A stretch of 64,000 bases of DNA from CAVZCK01 sp963798805 (GCA_963798805.1 CAWCVC010000017.1:62001-126000); one strand, 5' to 3'. Counted from the first letter of the stretch, positions 33,728 to 43,097 are shown. The notes: generated by a model not told the origin, from the letters alone. Program-made: numbers and translations.

Positions 33728-34324
33728 TTAGCCCGACGTCTTATTGCCGTAGGCCGTTCCCCAGCCCCAGGCGCCGGCGCCGAAGCCGCGGGCCACGACG
33801 CGCTCGCGATAGACGGTGGAGATGACGTTGCCGTCACCGGCCAGCAGCGCCTTGGTCGAGCACATCTCCGCACAGAGCGGCAGCTTGCCTTCCGCCAGGC
33901 GGTTGCGGCCGTATTTCTGGAACTCGGCCGCCGAATTGTCCTCCTCGGGTCCGCCGGCGCAGAAGGTGCATTTGTCCATCTTGCCGCGAGAGCCGAAATT
34001 GGACGCCTGCGGGAATTGCGGCGCACCGAACGGGCACGCATAGAAGCAATAGCCGCAGCCGATGCACAGATCCTTCGAGTGCAGCACCACCCCTTCGGGC
34101 GTGTCGTAGATGCAGTCCACCGGGCACACCGCGCGGCACGGCGCGTCCGAGCAGTGCATGCAGGCGACCGAGATCGACCGCTCGCCCGGCTTGCCGTCGT
34201 TGATGGTCACCACCCGGCGCCGGTTGACGCCCCATGGTACCTCGTTCTCGTTCTTGCACGCCGTGACGCAGGCATTGCATTCGATGCAACGCTCGGCATC
34301 GCAAAGGAACTTCATTCGAGCCAT
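33728..34324 (-). CDS. Formate dehydrogenase beta subunit (4Fe-4S)
   Basis: A 198-residue electron-transfer subunit with four cysteine groups: CIECNACVTACKNE, CMHCSDAPCRAVCPVDC, CIGCGYCFYACPFG and CTFC with a later CAEMC, ligands for four 4Fe-4S clusters. It links the molybdo/tungsto-pterin subunit to the b-type cytochrome and is shorter than E. coli FdoH because it lacks the C-terminal membrane helix. ATG 34324 follows GGAGGAAG. The gap to fdhA is 14 bases and to fdhC 126 bases. Confidence 0.9.
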   Translation of the reverse strand: MARMKFLCDAERCIECNACVTACKNENEVPWGVNRRRVVTINDGKPGERSISVACMHCSDAPCRAVCPVDCIYDTPEGVVLHSKDLCIGCGYCFYACPFGAPQFPQASNFGSRGKMDKCTFCAGGPEEDNSAAEFQKYGRNRLAEGKLPLCAEMCSTKALLAGDGNVISTVYRERVVARGFGAGAWGWGTAYGNKTSG

Positions 34325-34338
34325 AGCAAACTTCCTCC

Positions 34339-37242
34339 CTATGCCCGTTCGATACGACACAAGGTCGCTTTGGTTTCTTGCATTTGGGTGACCGAGTCAT
34401 AGCCATAGGTCTGCGCCGTATTGCTGGACTCGCCGAGCACATACGGGTCCGCCCCTTGCGGATATTTCGAGCGCAGGTCCTTGCCTTCGTAATGGCCGCC
34501 GAAGTGGAACGGCATGAAGGCGACGCCTCTGCCGACCCGCTCGGTGGTCATGGCCATGACCTTCACCTTGCCGCCGTTCGGCCCATGCACCCAGACCTTC
34601 TCGCCGTTGCGGATGCCGAGATTGTTGGCGTCCGCGGGATTGATCTCGACGAACATCTCCTGCTGCAATTCGGCCAGCCACGGATTGGACCTGGTCTCGT
34701 CGCCGCCGCCCTCATATTCGACCAGACGGCCGGAGGTGAGGATCATCGGGAAGTCCTTGGTGAAGTCCTTCTTCTGGATCGATGCGTAGAGCGTCGGCAG
34801 ACGATAGAACTTCCGGTCTTCGTAGGTGGCGTATTTGTCGAGCAGGTCGCGGCGCGGCGTGTAGAGCGGCTCGCGGTGCACCGGCACCGGATCCGGGAAG
34901 GTCCACACCACGGCCCTGGCCTTGGCATTGCCGAAGGGCGCGCAGCCATGCTTGATGGCAACCCGCTGGATGCCGCCGGAGAGGTCGGTCTTCCAGTTGG
35001 TCTTCTCGCCCGCCACGGCTTCGATGGCTTTCTTCTCCTCCGGAGTGAGATCGCCAGCCCAGCCGAGCTTGGTCAACATGGCCATGGTGAATTCCGGATA
35101 GCCGTCCTGAATCTCCGAGCCGACCGTCCATGAGCCTTCGGCGAGCAGGTTCTCGCCATTGCGCTCGACGCCGAAGCGCGCCCGGAACGGCAGGCCGCCG
35201 TCGGCGACGGACTTCGACGGATCGTAGAGGATCGGCGTGCCCGGATGCTTCAGCTCCGCCGTGCCCCAGCACGGCCAGGGCAGGCCGTAATAATCGCCGT
35301 CGACCGGCCCGCCGATCGCCTTGAGCGTCGTCTGGTCGAAGGTGTGCTGGTTCGCCATGTGCGCCTTGAGCCGCTCCGGCGACTGGCCGGTATAGCCGAT
35401 CGTCCACATGCCGCGGTTGAATTCGCGGGTCACGTCCTCGACCAGCGGCTCGTCCTTCTCGACTTTGATGTGTTTGAACATCTCGTCGGCAAAGCCGAGC
35501 TTCTTGGCCAGCTTGTAGGCGATGGTCTGATCGGGGAGAGACTCGAAGATCGGCTTGACCACGCGGTCGCGCCACTGGATCGACCGGTTGGACGCCGTCA
35601 CCGAGCCATAGGTTTCGAACTGCGTGCAGGCCGGCAGCAGATAAACGCCGTCCTTCCTGTCATGCAGAACCGCCGAAACCGTCGGATAGGGATCGATCAC
35701 GACCAGAAGGTCGAGCTTCTCCATCGCATCCTTCATTTCCGGCAGGCGCGTCTGCGAGTTCGGGGCGTGACCCCAGAACACCATGGCGCGGACCTTGTTC
35801 GGCTGACCCACCATATTGGCCGGGTCTTCCAGCACGCCGTCGATCCAGCGCGACACCGGAATACCGGTCTCGGTCATCAGGTTCTTGTCCTTGCCGTCCT
35901 TGTCCTTGATCGTGGCAAAACGGCCCTTGAGATAGGCAAGATCCGTATCCCAGACGCGCGCCCAATGCCCCCAGGAGCCCATTGCCAGGCCGTAATAGCC
36001 CGGCAGCGTGTGCGACAGCACGCCGAGATCCGTCGCGCCTTGCACATTGTCATGGCCGCGGAAGATGTTGGTGCCGCCTCCGGGCTTGCCCATATTGCCG
36101 AGGGCTAGCTGGAGGATGCAGTAGGCACGCGTATTGTTGTTGCCGACCGTGTGCTGGGTTCCGCCCATGCACCAGATGACCGTCGCCGGATGGTTCTGGG
36201 CCAGAGTGCGCGCAACGCGCTTGACCTGCGAGCCGGGAACCCCGGTGACACGCTCGACCTCCTCGGGCGTCCAGTTTTTCACCTCGGCCTTGATCTGGTC
36301 CATGCCCCAGACGCGCTGGCGGATGAACTCCTTGTCCTCCCATCCATTCTCGAAGACGTGCCAGAGGATGCCCCAGATCAGTGGAACGTCCGTACCCGGA
36401 CGCAGGCGCACATATTCGTCCGCATGGGCCGCCGTGCGGGTGAAGCGCGGGTCGCAGACGATGAGCGGGGCGTTGTTCTCCTCCTTGGCCTTGAGCAGAT
36501 GCAGCAGCGAGACGGGATGCGCCTCGGCCGGATTGCCGCCGATCAGGAAGATGGCCTTGGAATTGTGGATGTCGTTATAGGAGTTGGTCATCGCGCCATA
36601 GCCCCAGGTGTTGGCAACACCTGCGACCGTGGTCGAATGACAAATCCGGGCCTGGTGATCGACATTGTTCGAGCCCCAATAGGCCGCGAATTTGCGCACC
36701 AGATAAGCCTGCTCGTTGCTGTGTTTCGCCGAGCCGAGCCAGTAGACCGAATCCGGCCCCGCTTCCTTACGAATCTTGAGCATCTCGTCGCCGATTTCAT
36801 TGATCGCGGCGTCCCAGGAAATCCGCTTCCATTTGCCGTCGACCAGCTTCATCGGGTATTTCAGCCGACGCTCGCCATGGGTGTGCTCGCGCACGGAGGC
36901 GCCTTTCGCGCAGTGACCGCCGAGGCTGAACGGCGAGTCGAACCCCGGCTCCTGACCGATCCACACGCCGTTCGTCACTTCCGCCATCACCGTACAGCCG
37001 ACTGAGCAGTGCGTGCAGACGGTCTTGACGATCGTAACCTTGTCCGAACCGGTGGATGCGGCGGCGGCAGCGGCTTTCGTCGCCGCGCCGGCGCTTAAAG
37101 CGCTTGCGGCGGCAAGTCCGCCGACGGCCAGACCTGAGTTCTTCAAGAAATCGCGCCGATTGACGGCCGATTGCGTAATCGCTGCGAGGCTTGACGACAG
37201 ACGGGGGCCTCTCGCAACCCCACCTACCTTCTTCCTGAGCAT
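34339..37242 (-). CDS. Formate dehydrogenase alpha subunit, Tat-exported, cysteine type
   Basis: A 967-residue bis-MGD oxidoreductase. A twin-arginine signal NRRDFLK (Arg 29-30) marks export in folded form. The 4Fe-4S site is CTHCSVGC with a distal GGHCAKG (Cys about 76, 79, 83, 111). The catalytic position aligned with E. coli selenocysteine 196 is Cys 201 in DHQARICHSTTVAGVA, so no Sec is needed. The neighbouring arginine of the usual GRGAMTN is Tyr here (GYGAMTN). Cofactor contacts include FLIGGNPAEAHP. ATG 37242 follows GGGAGA. It may use tungsten instead of molybdenum, given tupBCA nearby; sequence cannot decide. Confidence 0.9.
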   Translation of the reverse strand: MLRKKVGGVARGPRLSSSLAAITQSAVNRRDFLKNSGLAVGGLAAASALSAGAATKAAAAAASTGSDKVTIVKTVCTHCSVGCTVMAEVTNGVWIGQEPGFDSPFSLGGHCAKGASVREHTHGERRLKYPMKLVDGKWKRISWDAAINEIGDEMLKIRKEAGPDSVYWLGSAKHSNEQAYLVRKFAAYWGSNNVDHQARICHSTTVAGVANTWGYGAMTNSYNDIHNSKAIFLIGGNPAEAHPVSLLHLLKAKEENNAPLIVCDPRFTRTAAHADEYVRLRPGTDVPLIWGILWHVFENGWEDKEFIRQRVWGMDQIKAEVKNWTPEEVERVTGVPGSQVKRVARTLAQNHPATVIWCMGGTQHTVGNNNTRAYCILQLALGNMGKPGGGTNIFRGHDNVQGATDLGVLSHTLPGYYGLAMGSWGHWARVWDTDLAYLKGRFATIKDKDGKDKNLMTETGIPVSRWIDGVLEDPANMVGQPNKVRAMVFWGHAPNSQTRLPEMKDAMEKLDLLVVIDPYPTVSAVLHDRKDGVYLLPACTQFETYGSVTASNRSIQWRDRVVKPIFESLPDQTIAYKLAKKLGFADEMFKHIKVEKDEPLVEDVTREFNRGMWTIGYTGQSPERLKAHMANQHTFDQTTLKAIGGPVDGDYYGLPWPCWGTAELKHPGTPILYDPSKSVADGGLPFRARFGVERNGENLLAEGSWTVGSEIQDGYPEFTMAMLTKLGWAGDLTPEEKKAIEAVAGEKTNWKTDLSGGIQRVAIKHGCAPFGNAKARAVVWTFPDPVPVHREPLYTPRRDLLDKYATYEDRKFYRLPTLYASIQKKDFTKDFPMILTSGRLVEYEGGGDETRSNPWLAELQQEMFVEINPADANNLGIRNGEKVWVHGPNGGKVKVMAMTTERVGRGVAFMPFHFGGHYEGKDLRSKYPQGADPYVLGESSNTAQTYGYDSVTQMQETKATLCRIERA

Positions 37243-37379
37243 TGAACGTCTCCCACGGAGCGCTTGCTCGCGGCAAGCGCATGAATTTTGAAAAGCGGCG
37301 GCACTGCCGTTGCTTGGCTCAATGGCGACGCTCACGGCCCGCATGTGCAAGCCGCGTCAGACGCCACAAGCGAAAGCCG

Positions 37380-37577
37380 TCAGAACCGCGCCAGCTTGTA
37401 GTAGGTTTTAACGTGATCGGTTTCGCGGTAGCCGCCGCCTTCCGGCGTTGCGGGCGCGGCAGCTTCCACCTTGCCACCAGTGACAATGGCGGCCCCGCCC
37501 AATACGGTACCGACAGTTGCGAGCTTTAGAAAATCGCGCCGATCAGCGGCGGATTGCTCGCCTCTCTCCTTGGTCAT
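37380..37577 (-). CDS. Formate dehydrogenase-region Tat target small protein
   Basis: A 65-residue protein with a Tat signal (DRRDFLKLATVGTVLGGAAI) and a short mature part ending GYRETDHVKTYYKLARF. This matches the family of small Tat targets encoded next to formate dehydrogenases (TIGR02811 type). ATG 37577 follows GGGAGGA. It lies between the TorD chaperone and fdhA in one direction. It may be a small periplasmic subunit or an export helper; no function is established. Confidence 0.85.
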   Translation of the reverse strand: MTKERGEQSAADRRDFLKLATVGTVLGGAAIVTGGKVEAAAPATPEGGGYRETDHVKTYYKLARF

Positions 37578-37692
37578 GAATGGTCCTCCCTTGGTTAGTT
37601 GATCGATCGACGGCCGCCTTCCTCCCTGGAGCGACGGCCGATCTTCGACGGATGCGGCGGTCGAGATTCCGCACCCTTAATGGAGAAGCGCG

Positions 37693-38298
37693 CTATTCCA
37701 TGGCGAAAGCGTTCTTCTCAATCTCCATGAAAAGCCGCCCGATCCGGCCGATCGGCTGGTAGAAGCGGCTCGATTTCGCGCCTTCCAGATCTTCGAAGAA
37801 ATGATCCGCCCACGGCTCGATGTGGGTCTTGAAAAAGTCGCGTTGCACCTCGATCGAAGCCGGCCTGCCATAGCGGCCTAAAATCAGGCCGGCCATCATT
37901 TCCATGAGAAATCCGATGTGATCCTCCGGCTCCTTCACCTCTTCGCGCGGCTCGATACCGAGACGCCGCATCGAATCGCGCAGCTTGGCGAGCGGCTTTT
38001 CGTTGAGGAAACCGGTCAGATAATAGGAGCCATAGGGCAGAAGCTCTCCGCGCCCCAGGCCGATGAAGAGGGCGTCATATTCGTCGGAGACTTCGCTTTC
38101 GCTGATGCTTCCGGCAACGCGGGCGAGGTTGGAGAAGGCTTTGCCGAAATCGGTATCGTCACCGGAAAGCACGCTTGCCGCCGACACCCTCGCCGCATTT
38201 GGCTGGGCGATCAGATAAGTCGCGAGGAAGATATATATGTCCGCACGGAGCCGGTTTTCCTCCGGCACCGCCGTCTTCTCAGCGAGATTTTCCAACAC
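37693..38298 (-). CDS. TorD/DmsD family molecular chaperone
   Basis: An all-helical chaperone of about 201 residues for a Tat-exported molybdoenzyme, here FdhA. Family features are YDALFIGLGRGELLPYGSYY (the E(Y/F)xxLFxG-PxG pattern) and EVKEPEDHIGFLMEMMAGLI (EPxDH). The GTG at 38298 is preferred because CGGGAG lies seven bases upstream; the ATG at 38337 has no ribosome site and adds cysteine-rich sequence. It begins the fdh operon. Bases 38338-38489 upstream hold no gene and should contain the operon promoter, which I could not define. Confidence 0.85.
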   Translation of the reverse strand: MLENLAEKTAVPEENRLRADIYIFLATYLIAQPNAARVSAASVLSGDDTDFGKAFSNLARVAGSISESEVSDEYDALFIGLGRGELLPYGSYYLTGFLNEKPLAKLRDSMRRLGIEPREEVKEPEDHIGFLMEMMAGLILGRYGRPASIEVQRDFFKTHIEPWADHFFEDLEGAKSSRFYQPIGRIGRLFMEIEKNAFAME

Positions 38299-38489
38299 TT
38301 GGCTCCCGACGCAGCAGACACTGCGCCTATGTGGCATAAATTAGACCACAACGATGCATGGTTGGCAATGGAGTATGGCCGCCGGAGTGATGCGCTCATG
38401 CCACCATGCGCACACCACATCATCCGCGCAAATCCATACCCCCGGACAAAATCCGGGTCTCTGCCCATTTGTGCGGTTCATTTTTGCGA

Positions 38490-39659
38490 TCATTCAATGA
38501 TGATCCTCGGGGCGCTCGCCGCCGTTTCGCGGCGCTCGGCCTCCAGCCGCTCGATGGTCAGAGCGGCGATCTGCTTATAGGTCCCGGCGTGCGCGCCTCC
38601 GGGGTCGGAGACCACGATCGGCGTGCCGCCATCGGAGTTGCGGCGGATCTCCATATGCAGCGGCACCTCGCCGAGGAACGGCACACCGAGCCGCGCGGCC
38701 TCATCGCGCGCACCGCCATGGCCGAAGATGTCCGAGCGCTCGCCGCAATGCGGGCAGAGGAAGTAGCTCATATTCTCGATGATGCCGAGGATCGGCACAT
38801 TGACCTTGCGGAACATGTTCAGCCCCTTGCGGGCATCGACAAGGGCGATATCCTGCGGCGTCGAGACGATCACTGCTCCGGCAAGCGGCACTTGCTGGGC
38901 CATGGTGAGCTGGGCATCGCCGGTGCCCGGCGGCATATCGACGACCAGCACGTCCAGCTCGCCCCAGGCCACCTCGCGCAGCATCTGCGTCAGCGCGGCG
39001 ATCACCATCGGGCCGCGCCAGATCATCGGCTCGTCCTCGTCGACGAGAAAACCCATCGACATAACCTTCAGGCCATAGGCTTCCAGCGGCGACAGGATGC
39101 GCCCCTCGGCGGTGGGCCTGCCTGTAATACCGAGCAGGCGCGGCATCGAGGGGCCGTAAATATCGGCATCGAGAATGCCGACCTTCAGCCCATGCTGCTG
39201 CAGGGCAAGAGCCAGATTGACGGCTGTCGTCGATTTGCCCACCCCGCCCTTGCCCGAGGCAACGGCGATGATGGAAGAAATCCCCGGCACGCCGACAGTG
39301 CGGCCCGGCGCTTTGGTTTGTGCACGGGTGGCGCGCGCCTGCATGGGCGGCGGGACGCTGGCGGCCTGATCGCGCTGCGGCGTCGGGCGGGTCGGCCCGG
39401 CGCCAGCTTTACGCTCGGCGGTGAGCACCGCAGTAACCGTGGCGACACCCTCCAGACCGGCGACCACCTTCTCCGCCGCCTGGCGCAGGGGCTCGAGCTC
39501 GCGCGCTCTCTCGGCCGGAACGCTGATCGAGAAGATCACCTTGCCGTCATCGACGAGCACATCGCTGACCAGATTCAGCGAGACGATATCCCCCTTCAAA
39601 TCCGGTCCCTTGACGCGCGACAGGCGCTCCAGGACTTGCTCTTTCGTTACCTCCGACAT
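38490..39659 (-). CDS. apbC: Mrp/NBP35 family iron-sulfur cluster carrier ATPase
   Basis: A 389-residue P-loop protein with an N-terminal MIP18-like domain (KGPDLKGDIVSLNLVSDV), a deviant Walker A (VASGKGGVGKSTTAVNLA), switch motifs (VGILDADIYGPS, LVVDMPPGTGDAQLT) and the CxxC pair YFLCPHCGE that binds a bridging 4Fe-4S cluster. It delivers clusters to apo-enzymes, plausibly including the formate dehydrogenase next door. ATG 39659 follows AGGAGG. It is divergent from mobA across about 212 bases. Confidence 0.88.
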   Translation of the reverse strand: MSEVTKEQVLERLSRVKGPDLKGDIVSLNLVSDVLVDDGKVIFSISVPAERARELEPLRQAAEKVVAGLEGVATVTAVLTAERKAGAGPTRPTPQRDQAASVPPPMQARATRAQTKAPGRTVGVPGISSIIAVASGKGGVGKSTTAVNLALALQQHGLKVGILDADIYGPSMPRLLGITGRPTAEGRILSPLEAYGLKVMSMGFLVDEDEPMIWRGPMVIAALTQMLREVAWGELDVLVVDMPPGTGDAQLTMAQQVPLAGAVIVSTPQDIALVDARKGLNMFRKVNVPILGIIENMSYFLCPHCGERSDIFGHGGARDEAARLGVPFLGEVPLHMEIRRNSDGGTPIVVSDPGGAHAGTYKQIAALTIERLEAERRETAASAPRIIIE

Positions 39660-39871
39660 GACGCCTCCTGCCATTTCGCGCCCCGCTTCGCATGGGATCT
39701 TGATCGCCGGCATGGCCGCGAAAACGCTTGGCACTTGGATTGCGGCTTAACTACATTAAGCCTCATGCAAAAACGTTCATATTCGCCCAACGGCTATACT
39801 GATGCCCTCTCGGGCGATCCCAGGCGGGCCGCGGGGCAGGAGCCTTGCCAGGCCCGCAAAGGCGCAGATTC

Positions 39872-40507
39872 ATGACGGTGGCAGGCGTGAAAATCCTCGG
39901 TGTGGTGATCGCCGGCGGCCGTTCGCGCCGCATGGGCGAAAGGGACAAGCTGTGGCTGGATTTCGCCGGCGAGCCGCTGATCGCGCGCGCCGCCCGGCGT
40001 CTTAAGGCGCAGACCGGCGAGGTCATTCTCAACGTCAACCGTCATGATGAGCGGTTGAATGAGATCGGCTTGCCCGTGGTGCGGGACCTCAATTCCGATT
40101 TTCAGGGGCCGCTTGCGGGGATTTGCGCCTCGCTCGGCTGGGCGAAGCAATACCGGCCGGATGTGACGCATATCGTCTGCGCCTCGGTCGACAGCCCGTT
40201 TTTCCCCGAGGATCTGGTGGCCCGGCTCGCCGCGGGCACAGACGGGCAGACTGACGAAATCGCCGTTGCCTTCAGCGAGGGCTACCCGCATCCCGTCTTC
40301 AGCCTGTGGCCGATCTCCGCTCTTGAGCCGCTGAGCCGTTTTCTGACCGAAACCGACAATCTGAAGCTGATGGGCTACATCCGCAGCCGGCCCTGGCGGC
40401 GCGTCGATTTTCCGGAGCACCGGCCGCCCTTCTTTTTCAACATCAACACCCCCCAGGACCTTGCCGCGGCCGAAGGCTTTCTCGAAGAGGAGACGGCGCG
40501 AGGATGA
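39872..40507 (+). CDS. mobA: Molybdenum cofactor guanylyltransferase
   Basis: MobA attaches GMP to molybdopterin to make MGD, the cofactor form of formate dehydrogenase. The 211-residue protein has the nucleotide-binding start LGVVIAGGRSRRMGERDKLWL (shortened here), the middle FQGPLAGICASLG and the metal-site CASVDSPFFP. ATG 39872 gives the expected length; the frame extends nine codons further with no better start. Its stop overlaps the moeA start as ATGA. Confidence 0.88.
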   Translation: MTVAGVKILGVVIAGGRSRRMGERDKLWLDFAGEPLIARAARRLKAQTGEVILNVNRHDERLNEIGLPVVRDLNSDFQGPLAGICASLGWAKQYRPDVTHIVCASVDSPFFPEDLVARLAAGTDGQTDEIAVAFSEGYPHPVFSLWPISALEPLSRFLTETDNLKLMGYIRSRPWRRVDFPEHRPPFFFNINTPQDLAAAEGFLEEETARG

Positions 40508-41793
40508 CGGCGCGCAAGCTCATCGACGACTGCTTCGTGCATGACCGCGACCGCCTGCGGCATGAGGAGGTGATCGCACTCTTGCGCGAACGCCTGCATC
40601 CGGTCGTCGGCTCTGGCTCCGTTCCGCTGCATCAGGGCCTGCGCCGCGTGCTCGCCGAGGATTGCCTCGCGCCGCGGCCGATCCCCGCCCATGACAATGC
40701 TGCCGTCGACGGCTTTGCCGTCCGCCATGAGGATCTGCACAACACCGAGCCGACCCGGCTGCCGATCAGCGGCCGCCTGACCGCCGGGCTTCAGCCGCGC
40801 TTTCCGGAGCAGGCTCCTGGAAGCGCAACGCGCATCTTCACCGGCGCGGTGATGCCGCAAGGCGCCGACAGCGTTGTCATGCAGGAAGACTGCGAGATCG
40901 AGGAAGGCGTCGCGGGCGAGCCCGCTTTTGTCATTATTCCGCCGAAACTCAAAGCCGGCGCGAACCGCCGCCGCGCAGGCGAGGATGTCAAGGCAGGCGA
41001 GACCCTCCTCTCAGCGGGAAGCGTCCTGCGGCCCCAGGATCTGGCGCGGCTGGCATCGGCCGGCCTCGGCGCCATTCCGGTCTTCAACCGGCTCAGGCTG
41101 GCGATCGTTTCAACCGGCGACGAACTGCGCCCGGCCGGCGCGGGGGACCTGCCGCTCGGCGCCGTTTACGACGCCAACCAGCCGATGCTGACCGGCCTCG
41201 CGCAAGGTCTTCCGGTCGTCGAAGTCCATCCCCTCGGCATCCTGCCCGACGATCCCGGCGCCATCGCCGATGCGCTCTCTGCCGCCGCCCGGCAATATGA
41301 CGTGATCATCACTTCGGGCGGAGCCTCGAAGGGCGAAGAGGACCATCTGCGCGCCACCATCGAAAAGCTCGGCACCTGCCATTTGTGGCAATTGGCGATA
41401 AAGCCGGGCCGGCCGATGATGATGGGGCAGATCGAGGCAACACCAGTCTTCGGCCTGCCGGGCAACCCGGTCGCCGTCTTCGTCTGCTGGCTGCTCTATG
41501 TCTATCCCTCGCTGTTGCGGCTGGCGGGAGCCCCCTGGCGGGAGCCGGAAAAGATCATGCTGCCAGCCGGCTTTGCGATCCCGCGCAAAAAGCGGGACCG
41601 CCGCGAATTCTACCGGGGCTGGTTCGAGATGCAGGGCGGCAAGACCGTCCTGAAAAAATTCGAGCGCGACGGCTCCGGCCTGATCGCGGGCCTTCAGGCC
41701 GCCAGCGGTCTGATCGAGGTGACCGAAGAGGTCGAGCGCATCGAGGAGGGTGACCTGCTCGCCTTCTGGCCGTTCTCGCAGTTCGGCGCGTAG
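40504..41793 (+). CDS. moeA: Molybdopterin molybdenumtransferase MoeA
   Basis: A 429-residue enzyme that inserts molybdate or tungstate into adenylylated molybdopterin. Signatures are PAHDNAAVDGFAVR, IFTGAVMPQGADSVVMQED, STGDEL with YDANQPML, and TSGGASKGEEDHL (the MoCF-binding domain), then FGLPGNPVAVFVCWLLY. It is translationally coupled to mobA (ATGA). With mobA it makes the last cofactor steps locally available for the formate dehydrogenase. Confidence 0.9.
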   Translation: MTARKLIDDCFVHDRDRLRHEEVIALLRERLHPVVGSGSVPLHQGLRRVLAEDCLAPRPIPAHDNAAVDGFAVRHEDLHNTEPTRLPISGRLTAGLQPRFPEQAPGSATRIFTGAVMPQGADSVVMQEDCEIEEGVAGEPAFVIIPPKLKAGANRRRAGEDVKAGETLLSAGSVLRPQDLARLASAGLGAIPVFNRLRLAIVSTGDELRPAGAGDLPLGAVYDANQPMLTGLAQGLPVVEVHPLGILPDDPGAIADALSAAARQYDVIITSGGASKGEEDHLRATIEKLGTCHLWQLAIKPGRPMMMGQIEATPVFGLPGNPVAVFVCWLLYVYPSLLRLAGAPWREPEKIMLPAGFAIPRKKRDRREFYRGWFEMQGGKTVLKKFERDGSGLIAGLQAASGLIEVTEEVERIEEGDLLAFWPFSQFGA

Positions 41794-41828
41794 GCCTCGC
41801 CAAGCGGTTCGGCTTGATTAGCTTCGGA

Positions 41829-41852
41829 AATTTTGCAAGCTTGTGCAAAATT
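41829..41852. promoter_or_regulatory. Perfect palindrome ahead of the regulator gene, candidate operator
   Basis: AATTTTGCA (41829-41837), spacer AGCTTG, TGCAAAATT (41844-41852): 9-bp perfect arms, AT-rich in GC-rich surroundings, 25 bases before the regulator start. This is the typical place of an autoregulatory operator. TTTGCA half-sites recur upstream of tupB and the MOT1 gene. Confidence 0.55.
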
Positions 41853-41877
41853 CCCGCATTTTACCCAGCCAGTGATC

Positions 41878-42753
41878 ATGGCCGAATATCTGACCACCAA
41901 GGAACTCGCCGATCTGTTGCGCATCAAGGAGCGCAAGGTCTACGACTTAGCGGCCTCCGGCGAAGTCCCCTGCTCCAAGGCCATGGGCAAGCTGCTCTTC
42001 CCGCGCGATGCCGTACAGGCTTGGCTTGCCGAACGCAGCTCGGGCTTCGAGCGCTTCGCGGTCAAGCCGCTGCCGAATGTCTTCCTCGGTAGCCACGATC
42101 CCCTGCTCGAATGGGCGCTGCGCGAGTCGCGCTGCGGCATCGCCACCTATTTCGACGGCAGCACGGACGGGCTCGCCCGCTTCGCCAGCCGCGAAGGCGT
42201 GGCGACCGGCCTTCACCTCTACGACCCTGCCACCGATAGCTGGAACCAGCGTCTGGTCGCCGAGCAATTCGCAGCCATGCCCGTCGTCCTGGTCGGCTGG
42301 GCGAAACGGCAGCGTGGCCTGATCGTCAGCGAGAAGCAGAAGAAGCAGATCGGCTCCATTGCCGAGCTGAAGGGGCACAGGGTGACGCCGCGGCAGCCTG
42401 AGTCCGGCGCGCAGGCGCTGTTCTCTCATCTTCTGGCGCGAGCCGGGCTGAGCCCGGACGATCTCGAAATGACGCCGCCCGCGCGCACGGAGGCCGACGC
42501 GGCGCTTGCCGTGCGGGAAGGCAAGGCTGACTCCGCGTTCGGGCTCGCCTCGCTGGCGGCGCAATACCGGCTGCCTTTCGTACCGCTGATCGAGGAGCAG
42601 TTCGACATCCTGGTCGACCGCCGCGCCTGGTTCCTGCCGCCCATGCAGAGCTTTCTCGATTTCTGCCGCTCAGGCACCTTCCTCGCCCGCGCCCGCGAGC
42701 TCGCCGGATATGACGTCTCGCAATTCGGCCGGGTCTATTTCAATGGCCCGTGA
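41878..42753 (+). CDS. Excisionase-type HTH regulator with periplasmic-binding-like domain
   Basis: A 291-residue protein. Residues 1-52 are a MerR/excisionase-like DNA-binding domain (YLTTKELADLLRIKERKVYD, LFPRDAVQAWL). The rest is a PBP-like domain (PNVFLGSHDPLLEWALRESR, KGHRVTPRQPESGAQALFSH) of the sort found in molybdate-binding regulators of the PBP_like class. The location between moeA and the molbindin gene suggests it senses molybdate or tungstate and controls cofactor and transport genes. No good ribosome site precedes ATG 41878. The ligand is inferred from context. Confidence 0.83.
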   Translation: MAEYLTTKELADLLRIKERKVYDLAASGEVPCSKAMGKLLFPRDAVQAWLAERSSGFERFAVKPLPNVFLGSHDPLLEWALRESRCGIATYFDGSTDGLARFASREGVATGLHLYDPATDSWNQRLVAEQFAAMPVVLVGWAKRQRGLIVSEKQKKQIGSIAELKGHRVTPRQPESGAQALFSHLLARAGLSPDDLEMTPPARTEADAALAVREGKADSAFGLASLAAQYRLPFVPLIEEQFDILVDRRAWFLPPMQSFLDFCRSGTFLARARELAGYDVSQFGRVYFNGP

Positions 42754-42875
42754 CCGCAGCTGCCGCCATTTAACCGTCGACAGATCCGGCCCGAGCCACC
42801 AATCTAACGGGCAAGCGGCGAGTCGCCCATGGCGGCGAGCAATCCGCTTACCAACAATGATTGGCGGAGGATGAC

Positions 42876-43085
42876 ATGAAGCTCAGTGCACGGAACGTTT
42901 TGAAGGGCAAGGTCACGAGCGTGACCAAAGGCACCGTGGCCGCGGAGGTGCAGGTCGATATTGGCGGGGGCAATATCATCACCTCGACGATCACGGTCAA
43001 TTCCGTCGACCGGCTCGGCCTGCAGGCCGGCAAGGATGTTTCCGTCATCATCAAGGCTAGCGAAGTCATCCTCGGCGCGGAATAG
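42876..43085 (+). CDS. Molbindin (TOBE/Mop domain protein)
   Basis: A 69-residue single Mop domain: KLSARNVLKGKVTSVTKGTV carries the SARN motif that contacts the oxyanion. Such proteins assemble as hexamers that store molybdate or tungstate in the cytoplasm. ATG 42876 follows GGAGG. It lies between the regulator and the convergent importer genes, and supports the view of a metal oxyanion island. Confidence 0.9.
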   Translation: MKLSARNVLKGKVTSVTKGTVAAEVQVDIGGGNIITSTITVNSVDRLGLQAGKDVSVIIKASEVILGAE

Positions 43086-43093
43086 CGCCGAGG
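43070..43093. terminator. Hairpin between convergent molbindin and ABC genes
   Basis: CCTCGGCGC (43070-43078) and GCGCCGAGG (43085-43093) form a perfect 9-bp stem with a 6-base loop spanning the molbindin stop codon. There is no T run on either side, so it is a weak or protein-assisted bidirectional terminator at best. Confidence 0.4.
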
Positions 43094-43097
43094 CGGC

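Noticed and set aside
36630..36645. Selenocysteine in FdhA
   Set aside because: The catalytic position is an ordinary Cys codon and no in-frame TGA or SECIS-like hairpin is needed.
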